NCBI RefSeq assembly: GCF_900155735.1
Contig: NZ_LT707060.1
Coordinates: forward strand, 84,231-122,258
Direction of reading: 5' to 3'
DNA length: 38,028 nucleotides
Source of the DNA: Intestinibacillus massiliensis
GTDB lineage: Bacteria; Bacillota; Clostridia; Oscillospirales; Butyricicoccaceae
The notes below the pieces were generated by a model. The model was not told the origin of the DNA and ran no database searches. It saw only the letters and a list, made by a program, of their open reading frames with translations. The position numbers and the translations under genes are program-made. Positions 17,988 through 23,918 of the stretch are shown here, piece by piece. Numbering within the stretch: position 1 is the stretch's first letter; each line of letters opens with the position of its first letter.

Positions 17988-18956
17988 ATGAGCTTTACTC
18001 TGATTGGAAAACACGAAAACGACCCTCGCGCAAACCGTGACGGTTACGTCAACGCGATGCTCGAGCTGATGCAGGAAGACAAGTCCGTCGTCCATGTCGA
18101 CTGCGACCTGATGAACTGCATCAATACCACCAAGCTGCTCAAGGCGTTCCCGGAGCAGACGTTCAACGCCGGCATCGCCGAGCAGAACGCAATGGGCGTA
18201 GCGGCCGGCCTGGCTGCGACCGGCAAGAAGGCGTTTATCCACTCCTTCGGCTGCTTCGCTTCCCGCCGTGCCTTTGACCAGGCTTTCCTGTCCTGCGGCT
18301 ACTCCAAGCTGAACGTCAAGGTCATCGGCTCCGACCCCGGCGTAACCGCTGCGGTCAACGGCGCGACCCACATGCCGTTCGAGGATTGCGGCCTGTACAT
18401 GAACATCCCGAACTGCGTCGTCATCGATTCCTGCGACTATACCCAGACCTACGCGCTGACCAAGCGCCTGGCGAAGGATTACGACCAGATCTCCTACATG
18501 CGCCTCATCCGTAAGGGTCACAAGACCATTTACGGCGACGGCTCCGATTTCGAGATCGGCAAGGGCGTAACCCTGAAGGAAGGCAAGGACGTCACCATCA
18601 TTTCCTCCGGCATCATGGTCGACAAGGCGCTTGCCGCACAGGAACTGCTGGCGGCTGAGGGCATTTCCGCCAAGGTTATCGACATGCACACCTGGAAGCC
18701 GATCGACGAGGAGCTGATCATGGCTTCCGCCAAGGAGACCGGCTGCATCGTTTCCGCTGAGAACCATCAGGTCGAGACCGGCCTGGGCTCCGCGATTGCG
18801 AACGTCCTGGTTAAGAACGGCCCTGTCCCGATGGAGATGGTCGGTATCCAGAACCGCTTCGGCGAGGTTGGCCCGGAAGCCGACCTGTGCAAGATCTTCA
18901 ACCTGACCGCTGAGGATATCGTAGCCGCTGCGAAGAAGGCTATTTCCCGCAAGTAA
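17988..18956 (+). CDS. Transketolase, C-terminal (pyrimidine-binding) subunit
   Basis: This 322-residue partner carries the transketolase PYR domain (about residues 5-170) and the C-terminal domain (about 185-315). The conserved ThDP-activating glutamate is in FNAGIAEQNAMGVAAGLA, and FASRRAFDQAFLSCGYSKLNVK and THMPFEDCGLYMNIPN follow as in split transketolases and DXS-like enzymes. Together with the upstream gene it should form an active heteromeric enzyme. The pair is divergent from an IolR-like regulator, which makes shared control with inositol genes possible. The chemistry could be ordinary pentose phosphate exchange; a specialised substrate cannot be excluded. A strong terminator follows. 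Confidence 0.93.
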   Translation: MSFTLIGKHENDPRANRDGYVNAMLELMQEDKSVVHVDCDLMNCINTTKLLKAFPEQTFNAGIAEQNAMGVAAGLAATGKKAFIHSFGCFASRRAFDQAFLSCGYSKLNVKVIGSDPGVTAAVNGATHMPFEDCGLYMNIPNCVVIDSCDYTQTYALTKRLAKDYDQISYMRLIRKGHKTIYGDGSDFEIGKGVTLKEGKDVTIISSGIMVDKALAAQELLAAEGISAKVIDMHTWKPIDEELIMASAKETGCIVSAENHQVETGLGSAIANVLVKNGPVPMEMVGIQNRFGEVGPEADLCKIFNLTAEDIVAAAKKAISRK

Positions 18957-18975
18957 TTAACATTACGCCCGGATG

Positions 18976-19007
18976 AAAAAAGGGGACGCGAAAGCGTCCC
19001 CTTTTTT
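18976..19007. terminator. Bidirectional terminator between transketolase and XRE regulator genes
   Basis: A perfect stem of about 14 bp (A/T-flanked GGGGACGC and its complement, GAAA loop) has T runs on both strands. It serves the transketolase operon and the convergent XRE gene, whose stop codon overlaps its edge. Confidence 0.93.
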
Positions 19008-19266
19008 ATTGCATTTCAGGCGATTCGAGTAGCGCGTCGGCAGTCACACCAAAAACGGCCGCGAATGCACGCAGCTCAATATCGGTAACGAACCGTAGCC
19101 CGCTTTCAATGCGCTGAATCGCATTCTTATCCAAGTCAATGCCCACAAGCTGCAGTTTGTCGGCCAAAGCCCGCTGGGACAGCTTGCCTTCCTGCTCTTT
19201 CCGAAGGCGCATGATATTGTATCCGCAAATGTTCGCACGGCCTTCGGCACTCCGGTTCTTATACAT
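19006..19266 (-). CDS. Small XRE-family helix-turn-helix regulator
   Basis: This 86-residue protein is essentially one Cro/C1-type DNA-binding domain: NIMRLRKEQEGKLSQRALADKLQL (helices 1-2), the recognition helix region DLDKNAIQRIESGLRFV, and IELRAFAAVFGVTADALLE. There is no effector domain. The frame extends to a TTG at 19281, but the ATG at 19266 has GGAGGG seven bases upstream and is preferred. It faces away from a 66-residue acidic protein gene, and the shared 103-base region holds two 21-bp repeats of the same operator. Auto-repression plus control of the neighbour is the simplest reading. The fold is confident; the function of the pair is not known. Confidence 0.88.
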   Translation of the reverse strand: MYKNRSAEGRANICGYNIMRLRKEQEGKLSQRALADKLQLVGIDLDKNAIQRIESGLRFVTDIELRAFAAVFGVTADALLESPEMQ

Positions 19267-19282
19267 ATTCCATCCCTCCAAA

Positions 19283-19303
19283 TTGACATTTAGAGATTGT
19301 CAA
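19283..19303. promoter_or_regulatory. Operator 1 of the XRE/66-residue module (imperfect palindrome)
   Basis: TTGACATTTA, a central G, then AGATTGTCAA. The left arm is identical to operator 2 and the outer TTGACA/TGTCAA arms are symmetric except for one base. It overlaps the -35 element (19297-19302) of the plus-strand promoter and lies just upstream of the XRE ribosome binding site. Confidence 0.75.
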
Positions 19304-19325
19304 TACAGAAAGTATATGTTATACT
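19297..19325 (+). promoter_or_regulatory. Predicted promoter of the 66-residue protein gene
   Basis: TTGTCA (19297-19302) and TATACT (19320-19325) have 17-base spacing. The -35 sits inside operator 1, and the expected start point lies just before operator 2, so a bound repressor would block both ends of the promoter. Confidence 0.7.
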
Positions 19326-19335
19326 GATGTAAATA

Positions 19336-19356
19336 TTGACATTTACTAAATGTCAA
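19336..19356. promoter_or_regulatory. Operator 2 of the XRE/66-residue module (perfect 21-bp palindrome)
   Basis: TTGACATTTA and TAAATGTCAA flank a single central C, a perfect palindrome. Its centre is 53 bases from that of operator 1, about five helical turns, so two dimers could bind the same DNA face. It abuts the GAGGTG ribosome binding site of the 66-residue gene. Confidence 0.85.
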
Positions 19357-19369
19357 ACGAGGTGTTTTT

Positions 19370-19570
19370 ATGGATTTTGAAAAAGCGTTTGAAGAAATTA
19401 TGGGGCAGGAAGAATATGACCGGGCGGAGGAAGCGTTATTCCAGATTGTGCGGGCAGCGTTTAAAGGCGGCTGGCGGGCGGCGCGAAGGGTCGACAATTA
19501 TCATTTGCGGGATGTGGACGATGAAACGAGGTTTTATTGGTCTTACGAGGCGGACGAACCGGAAAATTAA
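19370..19570 (+). CDS. Small acidic protein of unknown function, partner of XRE regulator
   Basis: The 66-residue product is predominantly acidic (MDFEKAFEEIMGQEEYDRAEE) with a predicted amphipathic helical first half, a basic patch (KGGWRAARR), then an aromatic and acidic end (RFYWSYEADEPEN). No membrane helix, signal peptide or known motif was seen. GAGGTG lies five bases before the ATG. A longer overlapping frame at 19350 is basic, cysteine-containing and out of phase with the ribosome binding site, so it is rejected. The divergent arrangement with an XRE repressor and twin operators suggests a tightly repressed gene, as in toxin-antitoxin, phage-repressor or conjugative modules, but no such family is recognised. 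Confidence 0.7.
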   Translation: MDFEKAFEEIMGQEEYDRAEEALFQIVRAAFKGGWRAARRVDNYHLRDVDDETRFYWSYEADEPEN

Positions 19571-19603
19571 CAAGTGAAGCTTGTTTTGCCAAACGCGCCG
19601 CGG

Positions 19604-19633
19604 GCGCGGGACGGGGTTTGCGGCTGCGCGCCG
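19604..19633 (+). repeat. Left arm of ~30-bp inverted repeat
   Basis: Begins GCGCGGGACGGGGTTTG and ends CTGCGCGCCG. It matches the reverse complement of 20238-20268 apart from TTT versus TTTT. Confidence 0.85.
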
Positions 19634-20118
19634 CAGGCGCCAAAGGGGTATGGGCAAACCTGCGGTTTTCCCGGATCCCTTTGGAATCCCCACCCTTTCC
19701 CTTCCGCCGGCGGCGGCTCAAAATGCTGCCCGCATTTTGACCGCCAAACGGCGGGCGGGGGCGTTCCTTTGCGTGCGGCGCGCCGCCCCTTCCGCGAACC
19801 AGAGATTAGAGGGTGATGCATGTAAACGGGGATGCGGGTTGCAGGGTAACTTGACGGTGCAGCCCGCCCGTCCGGCACTGCGTGCAGGGTATAAAGTGGG
19901 ATGTGCCCCAGGGCGCGAACCCCAAGCGCACAGCAGCACGGCGGCGCGGGGCATCACAGTCAAATCGGCAGGAAGCCGTCCCCCAAAACAGCCCCCTTCT
20001 TAAAACGGCACGCGGCGTTGCGTGATTGCAGAAGCAGCTACGCCCCCGCGGCGCGCGTCTTAGGAGGACAGGCGCAGCCTGTCCGACGGGTAGCGCGCCA
20101 AAGGAGGGGGAGGGGTGT

Positions 20119-20163
20119 CCAGAGGGACATGGGGGAACCATGGGTTCCCCCATGTCCCTTTGG
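20119..20163. repeat. Long hairpin of about 21 bp in the gene-free region
   Basis: A perfect 17-bp stem (AGGGACATGGGGGAACC with its complement, three-base loop) extends by four more pairs including one G-T. It lacks a T run, so it is not a typical terminator. Confidence 0.8.
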
Positions 20164-20237
20164 CCCCTGCGCGGGAGCGCATATCCCCGTCCCGCGCCCG
20201 TGGCGCGAATATTCCTACGCGGGCTGCACGCCCCTTA

Positions 20238-20268
20238 CGGCGCGCAGCCGCAAAACCCCGTCCCGCGC
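20238..20268 (-). repeat. Right arm of ~30-bp inverted repeat
   Basis: Reverse complement of 19604-19633 with one extra A. The 13-bp end CCCCGTCCCGCGC is also repeated in direct orientation 71 bases upstream. Confidence 0.85.
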
Positions 20269-20321
20269 ATCGGAACGCATAAATTCCTGCCGCATCCGGT
20301 TTTTTGTGTAAAATCCCCCCT

Positions 20322-20349
20322 TTGCAACCCCTTGCTTGTCGTGTACAAT
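20322..20349 (+). promoter_or_regulatory. Predicted promoter of the malic enzyme gene
   Basis: TTGCAA (20322-20327) and TACAAT (20344-20349) are 16 bases apart. GGAGGA at 20375-20380 follows before the ATG at 20389. Confidence 0.7.
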
Positions 20350-20388
20350 ATTATTAGAAGAATATGTGCAAATTGGAGGATATCGAAA

Positions 20389-21561
20389 ATGGACGCAAAG
20401 GAAAAGGCGCTTCTGGCGCACGAACAGTGGGGCGGCAAGATCGAGGTCGTCGCGCGATGCGAGGTCAAGACCAAGGAGGACCTCTCGGTCGCCTATACCC
20501 CCGGCGTGGCAGAGCCTTGCCTGAAAATCCGCGATAATATCGACGACAGCTATAAATATACCCGCCGCCACAACCTCGTCGCGGTCATTACGGACGGTAC
20601 CGCGGTGCTCGGCCTGGGCGATATCGGCCCGGAAGCCGGTATGCCGGTCATGGAAGGCAAGTGCGCGCTGTTCAAGGCGTTCGCGGATGTGGATGCGTTC
20701 CCGCTTTGCGTCAAATCCAAGGATGTGGATGAGATCGTGCGGACGGTGCAGCTGATTTCCGGCTCGTTCGGCGGCATTAACCTGGAGGATATCGCCGCGC
20801 CGCGCTGCTTTGAGATCGAGCGCAAGCTCAAGGAGGCCTGCGATATCCCAGTGTTCCATGACGACCAGCACGGCACCGCGGTATGCTGCGGCGCGGCGCT
20901 GCTGAACGCCTGCCGCCTGACCGGCCGCAAGGTCGAGGGGATTAAGATGGTGGTCAACGGCTGCGGCGCGGCCGCCATCGCCGTGACAAAGTTCCTGATG
21001 TTCCTCGGCGTCAAGGACATCGTGATGTGCGAGCGTTTCGGCATCGTGTGCGAGGGCGACGGGCGCCTGAACCCGGCGCAGGCCGAGATGGCAAAGGTCA
21101 CGAACCGCGGCCATATGACGGGCACGCTGGCCGACGCGGTCAAGGGCGCGGACGTATTTTTCGGCATGTCCGGCCCACAGGTGCTGACGGCGGACATGGT
21201 CGCGACGATGGCGCCCGACCCGATGGTCTTTGCCATGGCGAACCCCGTGCCCGAAATCTGGCCGGAAGACGCTAAAAAGGGCGGCGCGGCGGTCGTCGGT
21301 ACCGGCCGCTCCGACTATCCGAACCAGATCAACAACGTGCTGGCGTTCCCGGGCATCTTCCGCGGCGCGCTCGACGTGCGCGCAAGCGATATCAATGAGG
21401 AGATGAAGCTTGCCGCGGCCAGGGCGATCGCGGAAGTGGTGACGGACGCGGAGCTGGACGCGGAACACATTATGCCGCTGGCGTTCGACGGGCGCGTGAC
21501 CGAGGCGGTCGCACAGGCGGTCGCACAGGCGGCGCGCGATTCGGGCGTTGCACGGATTTAA
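20389..21561 (+). CDS. NAD(P)-dependent malic enzyme
   Basis: Malic enzyme oxidatively decarboxylates malate to pyruvate. The 390-residue size is that of the short bacterial form (like Bacillus YtsJ). The family signatures are present: VAYTPGVAEPCLKI near the start, GDIGPEAGMPVMEGKCALFK, the metal site in GGINLEDIAAPRCFEIE, FHDDQHGTAV, and the Rossmann motif VVNGCGAAAIAVTKFL. The frame is open far upstream (to 20026) through the repeat region, but the ATG at 20389 with GGAGGA eight bases before it gives the normal N-terminus. It is a single-gene unit between the repeat region and iolE. Cofactor preference cannot be read with certainty. Confidence 0.95.
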   Translation: MDAKEKALLAHEQWGGKIEVVARCEVKTKEDLSVAYTPGVAEPCLKIRDNIDDSYKYTRRHNLVAVITDGTAVLGLGDIGPEAGMPVMEGKCALFKAFADVDAFPLCVKSKDVDEIVRTVQLISGSFGGINLEDIAAPRCFEIERKLKEACDIPVFHDDQHGTAVCCGAALLNACRLTGRKVEGIKMVVNGCGAAAIAVTKFLMFLGVKDIVMCERFGIVCEGDGRLNPAQAEMAKVTNRGHMTGTLADAVKGADVFFGMSGPQVLTADMVATMAPDPMVFAMANPVPEIWPEDAKKGGAAVVGTGRSDYPNQINNVLAFPGIFRGALDVRASDINEEMKLAAARAIAEVVTDAELDAEHIMPLAFDGRVTEAVAQAVAQAARDSGVARI

Positions 21562-21676
21562 GCGCTCCTGCGCGGGGCTTTACGGCAGCATTGCGTGAAA
21601 GCGTGAAAATGTATACAATTTAACCGGCAAAACCCGCCGCGACCTGCTTTTGCTTGTGAAAAATTACAAATTCCGT

Positions 21677-21705
21677 TTGACTTTACCTCCGCTCTCTTAT
21701 ACAAT
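21677..21705 (+). promoter_or_regulatory. Predicted iolE promoter
   Basis: TTGACT (21677-21682) and TACAAT (21700-21705) are 17 bases apart, upstream of GGAGG at 21770-21774. Confidence 0.75.
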
Positions 21706-21783
21706 AATAGATAGACAGGACGGGCGTTGCGCCCGGTTTCGCCTGCTATGAAAAAAGTAGAGAAGTATATGGAGGTAAACATT

Positions 21784-22713
21784 ATGTTAGATCCAAAGAA
21801 GGTACGCCTGGGTATTTGCCCGATCGGCTGGTCGAATGACGATATGTGGGACCTGGGCGATGAAAATACGTTCCAGCAGTGCATTTCCGAGATGAAGCTT
21901 GCCGGTTTTGACGGCTGCGAAGTCGGCCACAAATACCCGGAGGACAAGAAGGTCCTGAAGCACATGCTCGACGCGCGCAACCTGACGATCGCGTCCAAGT
22001 GGTTCTCCTCCTTCCTGGTTGACAAGCCGTATGAGGAGACCGAGGCGGAGTTTATCAAGGAGCTTGAATACCTCTCCTATGTCGGCGCGACCGCGATCAA
22101 CGTTTCCGAGCAGTCCGGCTCGATCCAGGGCATGCTGGACAAGCGCGTGCTCAAGGACAAGCGCGTGATGACCGACGAGGAGTGGACCCGCTTCTGCGAC
22201 GGCCTCAACAAGCTGGGCAAGCTGTCCATGGAGAAGTACGGCATCCGTACCTGCTTCCACCATCACATGGGCACCGTCTGCCAGACCGTTGAGGAGACCA
22301 CCCGCCTGATGGAGAACACCGACCCGAAGTACGTTTTCCTGTGCTTCGATACCGGCCACTTCACCTTCGCGGGCGAGGATCCGGTCGCTATGCTGGAGAA
22401 GTTCGCAGACCGTGTCGGCCATGTACATCTGAAGAATATGCGTATGCCGATCGTGGACAAGGTCAAGGCGGAGGACTGGTCCTTCCTGAAGGCCGTCCGC
22501 GAAGGCGCGTTCACCGTACCGGGCGACCCGGACGGCTGTGTCGAGTTCGACAAGGTTTTCGACCTGCTGGATAAGGCTGGCTACACCGGCTGGATCATGG
22601 TCGAAGCGGAGCAGGACCCGGCAAAGGCCAACCCGTTCGAGTACGCCAAGATGGGCCGCGAGTATATCACCGCGCACACCGGCCTGGGCGGCGAAGTTGT
22701 CCTGAAGAAGTAA
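21784..22713 (+). CDS. iolE: Inosose dehydratase (IolE)
   Basis: IolE dehydrates scyllo-inosose to 3D-trihydroxycyclohexane-1,2-dione, the second step of myo-inositol catabolism. The N-terminal RLGICPIGWSNDDMWDLGDE and FDGCEVGHKYP are near-diagnostic for the family. The TIM-barrel metal site residues follow: E and H in the CFHHHMGTVCQT region, CFDTGHFTFAGEDP, GHVHLKNMR, and the late WIMVEAEQDP. The 309-residue length is normal. GGAGG lies nine bases before the ATG; an in-frame start at 21727 would cover this site and is rejected. It is a single-gene unit with its own promoter and terminator. The usual partners iolG and iolD are not adjacent. Confidence 0.94.
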   Translation: MLDPKKVRLGICPIGWSNDDMWDLGDENTFQQCISEMKLAGFDGCEVGHKYPEDKKVLKHMLDARNLTIASKWFSSFLVDKPYEETEAEFIKELEYLSYVGATAINVSEQSGSIQGMLDKRVLKDKRVMTDEEWTRFCDGLNKLGKLSMEKYGIRTCFHHHMGTVCQTVEETTRLMENTDPKYVFLCFDTGHFTFAGEDPVAMLEKFADRVGHVHLKNMRMPIVDKVKAEDWSFLKAVREGAFTVPGDPDGCVEFDKVFDLLDKAGYTGWIMVEAEQDPAKANPFEYAKMGREYITAHTGLGGEVVLKK

Positions 22714-22728
22714 GTTTACATTGCTGCG

Positions 22729-22763
22729 AAAGCCCCTGTCCCTTGCGGACGGGGGCTTTTTTG
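22729..22763 (+). terminator. Rho-independent terminator after iolE
   Basis: AAAGCCCCTGTCC pairs with GGACGGGGGCTTT over a five-base loop (one G-T pair) and is followed by TTTT. Confidence 0.9.
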
Positions 22764-22874
22764 TGCCACAGGGCGCTGGGACGCGCGCCGTGCGCCGGGC
22801 ACGGCGAAACCAAGGCTGGCGGCCAAGGTAAACGGCGCTTTGGGGATTTCAAACGGCACTTTGGAAATCCCGGC

Positions 22875-22903
22875 TTGTTATTTTGCGCGCGGCATGGTAT
22901 CAT
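22875..22903 (+). promoter_or_regulatory. Predicted promoter of the YcxB-like gene
   Basis: TTGTTA (22875-22880) and TATCAT (22898-22903), 17-base spacing, with a TG extended -10. The gap upstream also holds a GGGATTTC/GAAATCCC hairpin at about 22842-22870. Confidence 0.65.
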
Positions 22904-22974
22904 GTTGCCAAACGGCGCAGCGCGCCGCAAAACCGGCGCCGCCCCATGTGCGCGGCCCCAAAGGAGTTTGACAA

Positions 22975-23514
22975 ATGGAGATTACCTACGACATCACGGC
23001 AGAGGACTATATCGCCTTCAACCTGGATTACATGCGCAACAACCGCACGTCGAAGCGCAATATCCTCAAGGCGCGGCTGCAGGGCGCGGTACTGATCCTG
23101 GCGGCGGGCGGTATCTGCGGGTACCTGCTGAACGCGTATTCGCCCGTGCTGATCGCGATTTTTGTGGCCGCGGCGGTGCTGTACGCCCTCATGATCCCGC
23201 GCACCATCACGAAAAAGGTCACAAACAACGTGCGCAAGACCCTCCAGCAGTCCGGCAGCATCGCCTGCGGGCAGAAGTCGCTGGTGCTGGAGGACGGCCG
23301 CTTCCGCCTCAAGGGCGCGGGCGAGGACAGCCTGTACGACTATGCCAAGGTGCAGAAGGTTGTGGAGGACGCCGCGCATTTTTACATCTACACCGGACAG
23401 ATGGAGGCGCTGATCGTGCCGTTCACCGCGTTTGCGGACGCGGCGGCGCGCGCGGCGTTCCTCGCGGACTTTAAGGCGCGCGTCCAGGCGGCGGGCGGCG
23501 CGGTGCAGGAATAA
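22975..23514 (+). CDS. YcxB-like membrane protein
   Basis: The 179-residue protein starts with a short hydrophilic segment (ITYDITAEDYIAFNLDYMRNNRTSKR), typical of the YcxB family, then two adjacent membrane helices (about residues 36-55 and 57-74) and a soluble C-terminal domain of alternating beta strands (ACGQKSLVLEDGRFRLKG, YDYAKVQKVVEDAAHFYIYTG, ALIVPFTAF). The pattern DYAKVQKVVED-FYIYTG and VPFTAF-AAARAAFLADF is the YcxB-like C-terminal domain. Biochemical function is unknown in this family. AAAGGAG precedes the ATG. It is a single gene between the iolE terminator and the thrS leader. Confidence 0.85.
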   Translation: MEITYDITAEDYIAFNLDYMRNNRTSKRNILKARLQGAVLILAAGGICGYLLNAYSPVLIAIFVAAAVLYALMIPRTITKKVTNNVRKTLQQSGSIACGQKSLVLEDGRFRLKGAGEDSLYDYAKVQKVVEDAAHFYIYTGQMEALIVPFTAFADAAARAAFLADFKARVQAAGGAVQE

Positions 23515-23555
23515 GGGAATCCCGTTAAAACGCGCGTTTTTGGCGCTTTTTGCCG

Positions 23556-23584
23556 TTGACAAATGCGGCTATCAGGTGTAATAT
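23556..23584 (+). promoter_or_regulatory. Predicted promoter of the thrS T-box leader
   Basis: A consensus TTGACA (23556-23561) and TAATAT (23579-23584) with 17-base spacing. Transcription should begin near 23591, about 330 bases before thrS. Confidence 0.85.
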
Positions 23585-23590
23585 AGGTAC

Positions 23591-23887
23591 ATTCATAAAC
23601 TTATTATGCAAAAGCGATGACGGAAAACGCGTTTCCGCATCCTGCGCCCCAAGAGAGCGGCCGCCGTGGCTGGAAGCGGCCGCGGGTGCGGTGGAGATGC
23701 AACCGGTTCCTGAGCTTTGCGGGGAAAACCTCCGGTACCGGAGGAGGAACCCGCGACGGGTCGCCCACGTTACGGGCTCCGAGCGGCGGCGCCGCCCTAT
23801 GGGGCGGGGCTTGCAAGCAGGGTGGAACCGTGGGAACAATTTTTTGCTCTCACCCCTGGACACACAGGGGTGAGGGCTTTTCTTTTA
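23591..23887 (+). ncRNA. T-box riboswitch controlling thrS
   Basis: The leader carries the conserved T-box CAGGGTGGAACCGTGGG (23818-23834) followed by a terminator stem (CTCACCCCTG with CAGGGGTGAG, 23849-23874) and a T-rich tail. Upstream, stem I shows the GA-rich AAGAGAGCGG (23651-23660) and paired CCGCATCC/GGGTGCGG. The specifier loop reads GATGCAACCGGTTCC, where ACC at 23702-23704 is a threonine codon followed by a purine. Uncharged tRNA-Thr should stabilise the antiterminator and allow thrS transcription. The T-box itself is certain; the exact specifier position is a manual assignment. Confidence 0.93.
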
Positions 23888-23918
23888 CCCCGTATCAAAA
23901 ACAGCAGGAGGGAAAACC

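Larger units (their letters stand above)
19571..20388. repeat. Gene-free repeat-rich region with long inverted repeat
   Basis: No gene is supported in these ~800 bases; open frames occur in several phases at once, as expected for very GC-rich DNA. A 30-bp segment at 19604-19633 recurs as its reverse complement at 20238-20268 with only one inserted base. The 13-bp core CCCCGTCCCGCGC also recurs as a direct copy at 20185-20197 and 20256-20268. A long hairpin lies at 20119-20163 and smaller ones at 19640-19684 and 20066-20087. No target-site duplication or transposase was identified. It could be a degraded MITE-like element or a genus-specific intergenic repeat family. Its last 70 bases hold the malic enzyme promoter. 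Confidence 0.65.

Noticed and set aside
17118-18956. Transketolase as a frameshifted pseudogene
   Set aside because: Each half has its own start, ribosome binding site and complete domains, and two-gene transketolase is common in anaerobic Firmicutes.
19350-19577. 75-codon frame overlapping the 66-residue gene
   Set aside because: Its start lies inside the operator palindrome, it has no ribosome binding site, and its composition is basic and unstructured, while the +1 frame starting at 19370 has correct spacing to GAGGTG.
19581-20311. Several overlapping open frames in the gene-free region
   Set aside because: They exist in multiple phases and both strands, lack ribosome binding sites and family features, and run through inverted repeats; GC-rich non-coding DNA explains them.
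20026-20388. N-terminal extension of malic enzyme
   Set aside because: It would pass through the repeat region, the promoter and the GGAGGA site; the ATG at 20389 gives the normal family N-terminus.
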